Part shown: piece after piece, positions 17,206 to 27,938 of the stretch
Layout of the letters: every line of letters starts with the position of its first letter
Numbering within the stretch: position 1 is the stretch's first letter
Assembly (NCBI GenBank): GCA_902630065.1
Contig: CACOTF010000001.1
Location: forward strand, 1 to 64,000
Length of the DNA: 64,000 bases
Reading direction: 5' to 3'
Source: an uncultured Pelagibacteraceae bacterium
GTDB taxonomy: Bacteria; Pseudomonadota; Alphaproteobacteria; Pelagibacterales; Pelagibacteraceae
Notes under the pieces: model-generated
What the model was told of the DNA's origin: nothing
Databases searched by the model: none
What the model saw: only the letters and a program-made list of their open reading frames with translations
Translations under genes and position numbers: made by a program

Positions 17206-18534
17206 ATGTCAGACAAAAAAGGAATGGATCCTAAAACATATAAATTCGATACCCTTAGTTTACATGCTGGTTATCAACCTCACAAAAATGCTGGTTCAAG
17301 ACAGGTACCAATATACCAAACAACCTCATATCTATTCGATGATGTAGATCATGCGGCAGCATTATTTAATTTAGAAAGAGGTGGACATATTTATAGTAGG
17401 ATATCAAATCCAACAGTTGCCGTTTTAGAAGAAAGAGTTGCTTCATTAGAAGGTGGAACGGCAGCACTTGCTACTTCGTCTGGCATGAGTGCAATATTTC
17501 TTGCAGTAATGACACTTTGCGAAGCAGGAGATCATTTGGTTGTATCATCCCAACTTTATGGTGGAACTGTAAATCTATTTAGACTAACACTTCCAAAATT
17601 TGGTATTAAAACAACTTTTGTAAAACCAAGAGATACAGAGGGATTTAAAAAAGCAATTCAAAAAAATACAAAAGGTATTTTTGGGGAACTTGTAGGTAAT
17701 CCAGGTAATGAAATAATGAATATGCCTGAGATTGCTAAAATAGCTCACGACGCTGGTATTCCTTTAATGGTAGACGCAACTTATCAAACACCTTATTTAT
17801 GTAAACCTATAGAGCACGGTGCTGATATTGTAGTTCATTCACTTACTAAATGGATGGCAGGTCATGGATCTTCAATGGCTGGTATAATTGTTGAAGGTGG
17901 TAAGTTTGACTGGATGCAAAGTGATAAATTCCCAACAATGACTCAACCTTATGAAGGTTATCATGGATTATCTTTTGCTGAAGAATTTGGACCAACAGCT
18001 TTTACAATGAAAGCAAGAGCAGAAGGTATGAGAGATTTTGGTCCTTGTCTAAGCCCTCAAAATGCGTGGAATGTATTACAAGGTATAGAGACACTTTCTG
18101 TCAGAATGAAAAAACATTGCGAGAATGCTGAAAAAATGGTCGAGTATTTATTAGGTCACGAAAGTGTTGCTTGGGTTTCACATCCGAGTGTTCCAGATCA
18201 TCCTGATCATGATTTAGCAAGCAAATTATTACCAAATGGCAAAGGATCAATGATAGCATTTGGAATTAAAGGAGGAAAAGCTGCAGGTGAAGCATTTATT
18301 AATAACGTTAAACTTGCTTCTCATTTAGCAAATGTTGGAGATACACGAACATTAGTAATTCATCCAGCATCAGCAACACATTCTCAAATGGATGAAGCTA
18401 CTTTAAAATTTGCGGGTTTATCTCATGATATGATCAGATTATCAGTCGGTATTGAAGATATAGATGATATTAAAAATGACTTTGAGAATGGATTTAGAGC
18501 TGCTAGGAAACCTAGACTCGTATCCAATCAATGA
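17206..18534 (+). CDS. O-acetylhomoserine sulfhydrylase / Cys-Met PLP enzyme
   Basis: TLSLHAGYQPHKNAGSRQVPIYQTTSYLF ... SLTKWMAGHGSSMAGIIVEGG ... RLSVGIEDIDD. Confidence 0.93.
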   Translation: MSDKKGMDPKTYKFDTLSLHAGYQPHKNAGSRQVPIYQTTSYLFDDVDHAAALFNLERGGHIYSRISNPTVAVLEERVASLEGGTAALATSSGMSAIFLAVMTLCEAGDHLVVSSQLYGGTVNLFRLTLPKFGIKTTFVKPRDTEGFKKAIQKNTKGIFGELVGNPGNEIMNMPEIAKIAHDAGIPLMVDATYQTPYLCKPIEHGADIVVHSLTKWMAGHGSSMAGIIVEGGKFDWMQSDKFPTMTQPYEGYHGLSFAEEFGPTAFTMKARAEGMRDFGPCLSPQNAWNVLQGIETLSVRMKKHCENAEKMVEYLLGHESVAWVSHPSVPDHPDHDLASKLLPNGKGSMIAFGIKGGKAAGEAFINNVKLASHLANVGDTRTLVIHPASATHSQMDEATLKFAGLSHDMIRLSVGIEDIDDIKNDFENGFRAARKPRLVSNQ

Positions 18535-19343
18535 AGTTTCAGGTAAATAATAATGAGGTTTATGCTTCTACGGGAGGTAGACCTTTCGATAAGAATAAGC
18601 CATTAATAATATTTGTGCATGGTAGTGGATTAACTCATATGACATGGGTTTTGCAAACAAGGTATTTTGCATTCCATGGATATAGTGTTTTAGCTTTAGA
18701 TATGCCAGGTCATGGATTATCAGGGGGCGAAAGTTTAAAATCAATTGAAGATATGGCTGATTGGGTAAGCGATGTTATTGACGCAGTTGGATATAAAGAA
18801 GCTTCGTTGGTCGGTCATTCACAAGGATGTTTGGTTACTGTTGAGTGTACAGCAAGGAATCCTGATAAAATAAAAACTTTAAGTTTAATGGGTGGTGCTG
18901 GTGCAATTCCAATGAACCCTGAATTATTATCTTTAGCAGAAAACAACGACCCCAAGGCTGTAGAATTAATGATGGACTGGGCTCATGGGCCAGCTGGACA
19001 CTTTGGTGGTCATCCTGTTCCAGGTTTATATCATATTAATACTGGCTCAATGTTAGCTAAAACTAGAACAATAAAAAATACCCTCGGTGTAGATTTTAGA
19101 GCATGTGATAATTACAAAAATGGTTTTGAAGCTGCAAAACAAATTAAGATACCTACCCTTTCTATACTTGCCACTGACGATAAAATGTGTCCTGTAAAAG
19201 AAGGTAAAAAACTAGCTAATTTGATTGAAGGAAGTCAAATAGATATAATAGATAATTGCGGACATATGATGTTATTAGAGGAAGCAGATAGAGTATTAAA
19301 TGTTTTGAAAAAATTCATAACAACAAATTATCCAGCAAATTAG
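18531..19343 (+). CDS. alpha/beta hydrolase
   Basis: IIFVHGSGLTHMTW, LVGHSQGCLVTVE (GxSxG nucleophile elbow), DNCGHMMLLEEAD. Confidence 0.9.
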   Translation: MKFQVNNNEVYASTGGRPFDKNKPLIIFVHGSGLTHMTWVLQTRYFAFHGYSVLALDMPGHGLSGGESLKSIEDMADWVSDVIDAVGYKEASLVGHSQGCLVTVECTARNPDKIKTLSLMGGAGAIPMNPELLSLAENNDPKAVELMMDWAHGPAGHFGGHPVPGLYHINTGSMLAKTRTIKNTLGVDFRACDNYKNGFEAAKQIKIPTLSILATDDKMCPVKEGKKLANLIEGSQIDIIDNCGHMMLLEEADRVLNVLKKFITTNYPAN

Positions 19344-19362
19344 TAATTGCAAATTTGCATTT

Positions 19363-20472
19363 ATGAAAAAAAATTTTAGATTTTTTGATAATAGACAAAA
19401 ATATTTACTTTTTGTTACCACAACCAACGAAAAGAACAAAATTGCTGATGCGTTAAAACCAATTGTTCAAAAATTAAAACCAAAATTTCCAGCATTAAAA
19501 ATATTTGACGCAGGTATGGGTGATGGATCATTATTGATGAGTGTAATGAGGCAATGTCATCAAAAAATGCCTCAAATTCCTCTACTAGTAAGTACAAAGG
19601 AAATAAGCATGGAAGATGTTAGATTAGGCCTTGAAAAACTTCCAGATCGATTTGTCGAACATAAAAACACAGTATTTGTTATTTCAAATCTAAATTATGT
19701 TGAATCAACCTCACTCAAGTCAAATGATAAAAAAAAACAAAAAAAAATGAATTGGAAAATAGTTAAATTAAAAGGAAATTCTTCATTAGATTTTTCAAAT
19801 CAACTAAGAAAACTTAATCAAGAATTTTTAAGTAAAAAATGGCAAATAGAGAGAAACCCTAAAAATGGTAATCCCACATACAAAGAGCCATCAGTAATTA
19901 TAATTTATAGAAAAGATCAGGAATTTTCATTGAAAAATGTTATACCAAAAAAAAATAATGGTAAAAATAGTTTTGACTTAATTATTGCATCTCAACCTTA
20001 TAGATCAAGAATATCTGCAGAGAAAAAGGTAAAGTATGTTATTGATCCAATGATAAAATCATTAAATAACAAAGGGAAATTGGTAGTGGTTCATGCATGC
20101 GGAAATGATCCAGGAAACAAAATTATTAAGAAAATTTGGCCAAAAGAAAAACCATTTCCTTCACTATACGGATCAATAATTAAATATATAAAAAGTAACA
20201 CAGATAATGAAATTTTGAAAAAATTAAAATTTAATAAAAAACAAACTATTAAATATGTTTTGCGGGCATTACCAAATGAAATTAGTGGTGGTATTGCCAC
20301 TTCATTAATATTTTCAGCATGGAACGCTGCGATATATGTCAACCAAATATCAGATGAGCAAATAATGAATGCAGAAAGAAAGAAATATTACCAAAAAGTT
20401 GTAAAAGATATTGTCAATAAAAATAAGGGATTATATTTTAACAACGAACTATTTGTAATTGAAAAAAAATAA
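19363..20472 (+). CDS. uncharacterised methyltransferase-like protein
   Basis: IFDAGMGDGSLL (motif-I-like DxGxGxG); 4 nt overlap/short spacing chain with metY-like and hydrolase genes. Confidence 0.55.
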   Translation: MKKNFRFFDNRQKYLLFVTTTNEKNKIADALKPIVQKLKPKFPALKIFDAGMGDGSLLMSVMRQCHQKMPQIPLLVSTKEISMEDVRLGLEKLPDRFVEHKNTVFVISNLNYVESTSLKSNDKKKQKKMNWKIVKLKGNSSLDFSNQLRKLNQEFLSKKWQIERNPKNGNPTYKEPSVIIIYRKDQEFSLKNVIPKKNNGKNSFDLIIASQPYRSRISAEKKVKYVIDPMIKSLNNKGKLVVVHACGNDPGNKIIKKIWPKEKPFPSLYGSIIKYIKSNTDNEILKKLKFNKKQTIKYVLRALPNEISGGIATSLIFSAWNAAIYVNQISDEQIMNAERKKYYQKVVKDIVNKNKGLYFNNELFVIEKK

Positions 20473-21489
20473 TCAACTAAATCTATTCTTGAACAAAAAG
20501 TATAATGATGATGTTATTAATAATATTGAACTAAATTGATGTAAAGAGGCCGTTAAAATACTGGCACCAGACAAAACAGTAAGAATTCCTAATATAATTT
20601 GTAATAAAATAATTAAACCTAAAATAGATACAGCTTTAAATAAATAAAAAATTTTATTCTTATAAGTTATATATGAAATCACTATGAAGGTAATGAATAT
20701 TAAATAAGCTAAATTTCGATGTAAATATTGAACTAGTGATGGATCACTAAAAGCAGATAATTTAAATAAACTTATAAATTTATTGTCATCTGGAAAATAT
20801 GAATTACCCATTAATGGCCAAGTGTTATATATTTTTCCTGCATCCATGCCTGAAACAAATGCACCAATAATAATTTGTATGAAAATTAATAATAAAAAAA
20901 ATTCAGGTATATAATTATTAATTTTTTTATCCTTTATATTTGAATTAACTAGACTTAAATAATTCCAATAAATTAACGATAAAATAATAAATGCAAAAAA
21001 AAGATGAATTGATAACCTAAAATGACTTACATCTATATTATTAACTAGACCACTCTGGACCATAAACCAACCTAAAAATCCCTGAAAACAAATCAAAAAA
21101 AAGATAAAATAAAAATTATAAAGTTTTTTAAAACCTAATTTGATAGAAAAGAAAATTAAAGGTATTATAAAAGCCAAGCCAATAACACGTCCAAAAAATC
21201 TATGTGCCCACTCCCACCAAAATATTACTTTGAATTCATTTAAAGTCATTGAATAATTTTGAAATTTAAATTCAGGTATTAGCTTATAAGCTTCAAAATA
21301 AGCTATCCATGCATCATTGTTCATTGGTGGAAAAAAGCCTTTAAAAAATTCCCATTCAGTGATTGATAGTCCAGAATCTGTAAGTCTTGTTAAACCTCCA
21401 ATGACTATCATTGCTGAAATCAAAATAAACATAATTAACAACCAATTGGATATGTATATTCTGTATTTTGTATTTATTTCGGTATACAT
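20473..21489 (-). CDS. ctaA: heme A synthase (COX15/CtaA)
   Basis: IGGLTRLTDSGLSITEW, WEWAHRFFGRVIG, QGFLGWFMVQSGL, GAFVSGMDAGKIYNTWPLM, HRNLAYL. Confidence 0.96.
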   Translation of the reverse strand: MYTEINTKYRIYISNWLLIMFILISAMIVIGGLTRLTDSGLSITEWEFFKGFFPPMNNDAWIAYFEAYKLIPEFKFQNYSMTLNEFKVIFWWEWAHRFFGRVIGLAFIIPLIFFSIKLGFKKLYNFYFIFFLICFQGFLGWFMVQSGLVNNIDVSHFRLSIHLFFAFIILSLIYWNYLSLVNSNIKDKKINNYIPEFFLLLIFIQIIIGAFVSGMDAGKIYNTWPLMGNSYFPDDNKFISLFKLSAFSDPSLVQYLHRNLAYLIFITFIVISYITYKNKIFYLFKAVSILGLIILLQIILGILTVLSGASILTASLHQFSSILLITSSLYFLFKNRFS

Positions 21490-21532
21490 AATTGTTTAAA
21501 TATAATATTTATTTATAAATCCAATTGATCAA

Positions 21533-21823
21533 ATGTCGCCTGATAAAAGAAAAAAATTAAACATACTAAGAAAAAAGTTAGATCTTCTTGATAACAAATT
21601 AATTAAATTGATAAAAATTAGGACTAATATAGTTAAAAAGGTCCTTAAACTTAAAACTCACAAAAATGAAATTGTTGACAAGAAAAGAATTTCAATAATT
21701 CTTAAAAATATAAAAAAAAAATCAATTAAAAATAAAATTGACCCAAAGATAACTAATCGAATATGGAAAAATATGATTATGTCTTATATTGATTTTGAAA
21801 GAAGAAACTTTAAAAATAAGTAG
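21533..21823 (+). CDS. chorismate mutase (AroQ type)
   Basis: LRKKLDLLDNKLIKLIKIRTNIVKKVLKLK ... IWKNMIMSYIDFE. Confidence 0.8.
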   Translation: MSPDKRKKLNILRKKLDLLDNKLIKLIKIRTNIVKKVLKLKTHKNEIVDKKRISIILKNIKKKSIKNKIDPKITNRIWKNMIMSYIDFERRNFKNK

Positions 21824-21824
21824 T

Positions 21825-22016
21825 TTACTTACTATGAGGTGGTAACTTTTTTTCTATAAAAACTTCGTGTTTTCTTGTATCAGGATTGTACTTTTTTGCT
21901 TTTAATTTTACTTTAGCCTTTTCACCACCTGCTGGTTTTTTTACATAGTAGAAAAATGGACTATCTGGTTTTGACTCTGGAACTAATCTTACTTTAACAT
22001 GAGTTTTTTTAGCCAT
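21825..22016 (-). CDS. rpmG: 50S ribosomal protein L33
   Basis: MAKKTHVKVRLVPE ... FYYVKKP ... KKYNPDTRKHEVFIEKKL. Confidence 0.9.
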   Translation of the reverse strand: MAKKTHVKVRLVPESKPDSPFFYYVKKPAGGEKAKVKLKAKKYNPDTRKHEVFIEKKLPPHSK

Positions 22017-22377
22017 TACTTTTAATACTCTTTATTATGTTTGCAATTTTACTAATTTTTTTTTTGATATTTTTTTTGTTTATAGTTTTATTATCTTTAA
22101 CGTCAAGGTCAGAATTTCCATCTCTAAGATATTTTTTTACACCTTTTATTGTCATTCCTTTATATTTTAACAAAAATTGAATCTTTTTTAAAATATCTAT
22201 TGAGTTCATATCAAAATATCTTCTCTTACCAGAAAAAATATGTGGCTTTACTTGACTGAATTCTTTTTCCCAAAATCTAATTGTATGTGTAGATAATTTA
22301 CCAGTTTTTTTGTCTATTAAATTTAATAATTTTGCAACTTCACCAATTGTTTTATATTTTTTACTTTTTTCATTCAT
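22009..22377 (-). CDS. MerR family transcriptional regulator
   Basis: KTIGEVAKLLNL...THTIRFWEKEFSQVKP ... RRYFD. Confidence 0.9.
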   Translation of the reverse strand: MNEKSKKYKTIGEVAKLLNLIDKKTGKLSTHTIRFWEKEFSQVKPHIFSGKRRYFDMNSIDILKKIQFLLKYKGMTIKGVKKYLRDGNSDLDVKDNKTINKKNIKKKISKIANIIKSIKSNG

Positions 22378-22663
22378 TTTTATTTATAAAATTTTTTAAA
22401 TCTTTAGATGGTTTAAAAAGAACAACATTTCTTTCAGAAATAGATTTATTTTCAAGTGTTTTTGGATTTCTACCTATTCTTGATTTTTTAAATCTTAAAA
22501 TAAATGTACCAAATTTAGTTATTTTTACTTTTTTATGTTTTAAAAGTTCATCAAGAAGAATTGTCAGAAAATCTTCAAGTAAATTTTCGCATACTTTTTT
22601 TGAAAAACCCAATTGCATATACATGGAATTAATAATATCTTTTTTAGTTAAATTGACTCTCAT
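22370..22663 (-). CDS. ihfA: integration host factor alpha / HU-family protein
   Basis: LTKKDIINSMYMQLGFSKKVCENLLEDFL ... FGTFILRFKKSRIGRNPKT. Confidence 0.92.
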   Translation of the reverse strand: MRVNLTKKDIINSMYMQLGFSKKVCENLLEDFLTILLDELLKHKKVKITKFGTFILRFKKSRIGRNPKTLENKSISERNVVLFKPSKDLKNFINKNE

Positions 22664-22665
22664 AT

Positions 22666-23673
22666 TTATATTATATTTTTTTTAATTTTATCAATTAAAC
22701 TTCCTTTTATTATTTTTTCACACACCTTTAATGAATTTGCAAAACCTATTTCATCAGTTGATCCATGACTTTTAATAACTGGTTTATCCAAACCTAATAA
22801 TATTGCACCATTGTATAATCTTGGATCTAATTTTTTTTTAAACTTCTTAAGATTACTTATATTAAGTAATCCAGATATCTTTCCAATAAATGATGAATTA
22901 AATGCATATTTTAATTCTGATGTAATAAAGTTTGCAGTGCCCTCAGCTGTCTTTAGCGCAATGTTACCAGTAAAACCATCTGTAACTATAACATTAACAT
23001 CTCCATCCATAATATGATTTCCCTCAATATATCCTTTAAATTCAAACAATGGATTCTTGTTTTCGTTAAGTTTTTGATAAGTATTTTTTATTATATTATT
23101 ACCCTTCATTTCTTCTGAACCAATATTTAACAATGCTACTTTTGAATCTTCATTTTCAAATAGTGATTTGTGTAAAGCGGCTCCCATTAAACTAAAATCT
23201 ATCAAATTTTTTTCACTACATTCAATGTTTGCTCCAAGGTCCAATACTATATTCATTCCAATCTTATTTGGCCATAATGCTGACAGTGCAGGTTTATCAA
23301 TTTTCTCAATCATATTTAAATTTAATTTAGCAATAACAAATAACGCTCCTGTATTTCCTGCAGATACAATTGCATCGGACTCCATTTTCTTTAAACTTTC
23401 GATTGATAGCCACATACTTGTATCTCTACCTTTTTTTGCTGCTGCTAAAGGACTGTCCTCATCTTTAATAAAATTTTCTGTATGTGTAATACTGTAAAAA
23501 TTTTTATTTATATTTGTTTCTCTTATTATTGGCGCTATAATATTCTTATTTCCAAATATATTGTAAAAGATGTTTTTTGAAATTGAACTGTGAATCTCAA
23601 TTCCTTTAATTATTTTTTTAGGAGAGTTTTCACCACCCATTGCATCAACCGCAATTTTAATTGGGTTGTCCAT
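22666..23673 (-). CDS. plsX: phosphate acyltransferase PlsX
   Basis: IAVDAMGGENSPKKIIKGIE ... SAGNTGALFV ... GDVNVIVTDGFTGNIALKTAEG. Confidence 0.97.
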   Translation of the reverse strand: MDNPIKIAVDAMGGENSPKKIIKGIEIHSSISKNIFYNIFGNKNIIAPIIRETNINKNFYSITHTENFIKDEDSPLAAAKKGRDTSMWLSIESLKKMESDAIVSAGNTGALFVIAKLNLNMIEKIDKPALSALWPNKIGMNIVLDLGANIECSEKNLIDFSLMGAALHKSLFENEDSKVALLNIGSEEMKGNNIIKNTYQKLNENKNPLFEFKGYIEGNHIMDGDVNVIVTDGFTGNIALKTAEGTANFITSELKYAFNSSFIGKISGLLNISNLKKFKKKLDPRLYNGAILLGLDKPVIKSHGSTDEIGFANSLKVCEKIIKGSLIDKIKKNII

Positions 23674-23679
23674 AAATTT

Positions 23680-23859
23680 TTATTCTTTTGGGTCTAGAAC
23701 TTGTCTACCTTTATAAAATCCTGTTTTAAGATCCATATGATGAGACAATCTATATTCACCAGATTTTTTATCCTCTATAATATTTTTTGTGCTTACACGA
23801 AGATGAGATCTTCTTTTACCCGCTCTTGATTTTGTTGTTTTTCGTTTTGGTACAGCCAT
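23680..23859 (-). CDS. rpmF: 50S ribosomal protein L32 (59 aa, missing from ORF track)
   Basis: Hand translation [59 protein letters not shown]. Confidence 0.95.
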   Translation of the reverse strand: MAVPKRKTTKSRAGKRRSHLRVSTKNIIEDKKSGEYRLSHHMDLKTGFYKGRQVLDPKE

Positions 23860-23869
23860 AAGTATTAAT

Positions 23870-24334
23870 TTAAAGGGTTAATATATCTTTTGTTAGATTT
23901 TTGAAAGGATTTTTTCTTAAAAAATCGGTATATTTTTGGAAATAATTTACATAAACATCATAATTTGAAGCATCTTCTATATATATCTTAAATATATTAG
24001 ATTTTTCTTGATTGTTTATTTCGTCCCAGCCATCTATTTTGTCAATTATAGAGAAAAGAAGATTAACATATTCCTTCATTTTTTTATTAATTGTTGCATC
24101 ACCATATCCAACCTCTCGAACAGATAATTCAATTTGTCTAACTGAATAATCAAAAAAATTTTGTAAATTATCTTTTGTTTCTATATTTTTATACTCTCTA
24201 AGTAATATACCAAGATGAAAAAAAAGAATTATCATTCTGTCGTAAAATGTATCAATTTTATTATTTATATATAAATTTTTATTTCTGGTTAGTTTTATTA
24301 AATTGTTGTAAATATTTAAATAAATATCATTCAT
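23870..24334 (-). CDS. ubiquinol-cytochrome c chaperone family protein
   Basis: [22 protein letters not shown] ... [21 protein letters not shown]; next to bamE as in other alphaproteobacteria. Confidence 0.75.
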   Translation of the reverse strand: MNDIYLNIYNNLIKLTRNKNLYINNKIDTFYDRMIILFFHLGILLREYKNIETKDNLQNFFDYSVRQIELSVREVGYGDATINKKMKEYVNLLFSIIDKIDGWDEINNQEKSNIFKIYIEDASNYDVYVNYFQKYTDFLRKNPFKNLTKDILTL

Positions 24335-24785
24335 GAGAATATTATATATTTTATTACTTACTTTTATAATTAACTGTTCTGGAAATAAAGTATCAAATTA
24401 TCATGGTACAAAATTACTAGAAGAAAAATTTAGTGAAATTACAGTAAATATTTCAAATAAAAATGATTTGATTAAAATTATAGGACCTCCATCGTCTGTA
24501 AGTGATTTTGATAAAAACCGATGGTTTTATTTCGAAAGGTTAAAAAGTAATCAATCACTTTTAAAACTAGGAAATCAAGTAATAAAAAAAAATAATATTC
24601 TAATTGTAGATTTAGATAATAAGGGTATTTTAAAAAACAAAGTGCTTTTAGACATGAATAGTATGCAAGATGTAAAATATCTTAAGAAAATAACTTCCAA
24701 AGAATTTAAGAAAGAAAAAAATATTGTCTCAGGTGCTCTTAGCTCTTTTAGAGAAAAGATTAACGCTCCTATGAGAAATAGATAA
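24333..24785 (+). CDS. bamE: outer-membrane assembly lipoprotein BamE (SmpA/OmlA-like)
   Basis: LLTFIINCSGN lipobox; DLIKIIGPPSSVSDFDKNRWFYFER. Confidence 0.85.
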   Translation: MRILYILLLTFIINCSGNKVSNYHGTKLLEEKFSEITVNISNKNDLIKIIGPPSSVSDFDKNRWFYFERLKSNQSLLKLGNQVIKKNNILIVDLDNKGILKNKVLLDMNSMQDVKYLKKITSKEFKKEKNIVSGALSSFREKINAPMRNR

Positions 24786-24796
24786 TTATTAATTAA

Positions 24797-26896
24797 CTAT
24801 CCAGCAATAACTGCTAATAACAATAACGCAACAATATTAGTTATTTTTATCATTGGATTTACTGCTGGACCAGCTGTATCTTTGTATGGATCACCTACAG
24901 TATCACCGGTTACCGCAGCTTTATGTGCCTCAGAACCTTTCCCACCAAATTTTCCATCTTCAATATATTTCTTCGCATTATCCCAAGCACCGCCTCCGGC
25001 TGTCATTGAAACTGCTACAAACAATCCAGTTATAATAACACCAAGAAGCATAGCACCTACCGAAGATAATGCAGCAACTTGACCTCCAATTGGAAGTATT
25101 ATTAAGTATAGAACTATCGGTGATAATACTGGCAATAAAGATGGTATTACCATTTCTTTAATTGCAGCTTTTGTTAATAAATCAACTAATTTACCATAAT
25201 CTGGTTTTGCTTTTCTCTTCATGATACCTGGTATTTTTTTAAATTGTCTTCTTACTTCAATAACTACAGCTCCTCCTGCCCTACCAACTGCTTGCATGCC
25301 CATAGATCCAAAAAGGTATGGAAGCATACCTCCAATTAATAAACCAACAACAACAAATGGATTAGACAAATCAAATGTAACGACGATTCCCTCTAATTTT
25401 GATCCAGCTTCTTTTGAAAAATGTTTAATATCCTCAGTGTATGCCGCAAACAATACTAATGCTCCTAATCCAGCTGAACCAATTGCATAGCCTTTTGTGA
25501 CTGCTTTTGTTGTATTCCCAACAGCATCTAATGCATCTGTAGTTTTTCGAACATTTTTTGGTAAATTTGACATTTCAGCAATTCCACCAGCATTATCTGT
25601 TACAGGACCATATGCATCAAGCGCCACAACCATACCAGCCAATGCAAGCATAGTAGTTACTGCTATAGCAATACCAAATAATCCAGCAATAGAATTAGTT
25701 AATAGAATTCCTGCTACAATTATTATTGCAGGAATAGCTGTTGCTTCCATTGATATAGCTAAACCTTGAATTACATTAGTACCATGGCCTGTTGTTGAAG
25801 ATTCAGCAACACTTTTAACGGGTCTATAATCTGTACCAGTGTAATATTCTGTTATCCAAATTAACAATCCAGTAATAACTAATCCTATGACACCACAATA
25901 GTATAAGCTCATACCATTAAAAGAAACTCCGTTTGCTGAGTAAACTGCATCTAATCCTATAACGTAATCTGTTATTGGGTATAAAATAATTAATGATAAA
26001 ATAGCTGTAGCAACAAAACCTTTATATAATGCATTCATTATATTTTTTGATTGTCCAAGTTTTACAAAAAAAGTACCTACTATGGATGTTAAAATACAAG
26101 CCGCACCAATACTTAATGGATAAACCATCATATTTAAATCTGACACAAAGAATATTGATGAAAGAACCATAGTTGCAACAATCGTAACTGCATATGTTTC
26201 AAAAAGATCGGCTGCCATACCTGCACAATCCCCAACATTATCTCCAACATTATCTGCAATAACAGCAGGATTTCTAGGATCATCTTCTGGAATTCCAGCT
26301 TCTACTTTTCCTACTAAATCTGCACCTACGTCAGCACCTTTTGTAAAAATTCCACCACCTAATCTTGCAAAAATTGATATTAAAGAAGCACCAAAACCTA
26401 AAGCCACTAATGCATTTACAATTTCCCTTTCATCAACACCAGCTGATAATAAAATGTAATAATAAACTGCTATAGCTAATAAAGCTAAACCGGCAACAAG
26501 CATTCCTGTAATTGCTCCAGATTTAAACGCTATTGAAAGTCCTTGAGATAAACCTTTTCTTGATGCTTCTGCTGTACGTACATTTGCTTGAACAGACACC
26601 AACATTCCAACGTAACCAGCGATACCCGACAAAGCTGCACCAATTAAATATCCAATTCCAACTAATAATGAAAATGCAAAACTAATAATAACTAAAACAA
26701 CAACACCAACTATAGCAATTGTTTTATATTGTCTGTTTAAATATGCTTTTGCACCTATTTGAATAGCAGAAGCAATTTCCTGCATCCTTGCATTCCCTGC
26801 ACTGGCATTCAAAATTGAAGATCCTGTTACAAATCCATAAACAATGGATAAGATCCCAGCAAAAATTGTGTATAATAAGATTGTATCAACTGACAT
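24797..26896 (-). CDS. hppA: membrane-bound proton-pumping pyrophosphatase
   Basis: [91 protein letters not shown]. Confidence 0.98.
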   Translation of the reverse strand: MSVDTILLYTIFAGILSIVYGFVTGSSILNASAGNARMQEIASAIQIGAKAYLNRQYKTIAIVGVVVLVIISFAFSLLVGIGYLIGAALSGIAGYVGMLVSVQANVRTAEASRKGLSQGLSIAFKSGAITGMLVAGLALLAIAVYYYILLSAGVDEREIVNALVALGFGASLISIFARLGGGIFTKGADVGADLVGKVEAGIPEDDPRNPAVIADNVGDNVGDCAGMAADLFETYAVTIVATMVLSSIFFVSDLNMMVYPLSIGAACILTSIVGTFFVKLGQSKNIMNALYKGFVATAILSLIILYPITDYVIGLDAVYSANGVSFNGMSLYYCGVIGLVITGLLIWITEYYTGTDYRPVKSVAESSTTGHGTNVIQGLAISMEATAIPAIIIVAGILLTNSIAGLFGIAIAVTTMLALAGMVVALDAYGPVTDNAGGIAEMSNLPKNVRKTTDALDAVGNTTKAVTKGYAIGSAGLGALVLFAAYTEDIKHFSKEAGSKLEGIVVTFDLSNPFVVVGLLIGGMLPYLFGSMGMQAVGRAGGAVVIEVRRQFKKIPGIMKRKAKPDYGKLVDLLTKAAIKEMVIPSLLPVLSPIVLYLIILPIGGQVAALSSVGAMLLGVIITGLFVAVSMTAGGGAWDNAKKYIEDGKFGGKGSEAHKAAVTGDTVGDPYKDTAGPAVNPMIKITNIVALLLLAVIAG

Positions 26897-26978
26897 ATAA
26901 TTCCTTAAATAAGTGTTTTAGTTATTTTTTAAAATGCGGACATTACAAAAAAGATTATAAAAGGCAATATTTAACTTC

Positions 26979-27938
26979 TTAGAATATGTGAGAATAACCT
27001 TGGTATTTGAGGTATTTTATTGGAATTCTCCTATTATCTAATAGGTAACTTTTTGATTTAGTATTAATTTGCCCAATAATAGAAATTTTTTGATTCATTT
27101 TAGAGGATAAAGTTTTTATATATTTTCTCTTTGACTTGGAAGCTGTAAATAAAATTTGATAATCATCACCATTAAATAAATAGTCTAATGTCTTCAATTT
27201 TTTATGTTTAATTAATTGTTTTAAATGATTTGATATAGGGATCTTATCTATATCAATTAAATAGCCAAGTTTTTGTTTATTTATTAATTTATTCAGATCA
27301 ATTACCAATCCATCAGATATATCCATAGAGCACTTTGCAATTTTAAAAAGATGTAAACTAAACTTTATAGGTAGATTAGGTGAATAATATTTATCAATAA
27401 AATATTTTTTTTGATTTGAATTTAATTTGATTTTGTTTTGTAAAGCTTTTAATCCAATATAACTATCACCTATATTGCCTGTTACATAAATATCATCTCC
27501 ATTTTTAGCTTTGTTTCTATAAACAATTTTATTTGAATATCCTAAAGACATAATTGTAAAACTTAAATTTTTTGAGGATGAAGTATCACCACCTGATAGT
27601 TTTATATTAAATCTATTTTGTTCATTTGATAAAGATTTGTTAATTAATGACATATTTTTTTTTGTAAAATGTTTTTTGTTACCTGAGCCAGCTAAAAAGA
27701 AATAATTCGGCTTTACCCCTTTAGCATAAATGTCTGATATAGATGATCTTATTATTTTTCTTATAACAAGATCAGGTTTATTAAAATTTAAAAAGTGTAT
27801 ACCCTCATTATAAGTATCAACAGAGATAACTAGTTTTTTATTTTTATCGAAAAAAACATCATCATTTAAATTAAGCGAAGATGGATTATTTTTAGATAAT
27901 TTTTTTAAATAACTATTTATTAAGAATTCTTCATTCAT
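26979..27938 (-). CDS. thiL: thiamine-monophosphate kinase
   Basis: LNDDVFFD, DTYNEGIHFL, ISDIYAKGVKPNYFFLAGS, GGDTSSS, MDISDGLVIDLNKL, NGDDYQILFT. Confidence 0.95.
   Translation of the reverse strand: MNEEFLINSYLKKLSKNNPSSLNLNDDVFFDKNKKLVISVDTYNEGIHFLNFNKPDLVIRKIIRSSISDIYAKGVKPNYFFLAGSGNKKHFTKKNMSLINKSLSNEQNRFNIKLSGGDTSSSKNLSFTIMSLGYSNKIVYRNKAKNGDDIYVTGNIGDSYIGLKALQNKIKLNSNQKKYFIDKYYSPNLPIKFSLHLFKIAKCSMDISDGLVIDLNKLINKQKLGYLIDIDKIPISNHLKQLIKHKKLKTLDYLFNGDDYQILFTASKSKRKYIKTLSSKMNQKISIIGQINTKSKSYLLDNRRIPIKYLKYQGYSHIF

Noticed and set aside
24853-25769. Several + strand ORFs of 60-90 aa antisense to hppA
   Set aside because: They mirror the codons of a very well-supported hppA gene; low-complexity products, no motifs.
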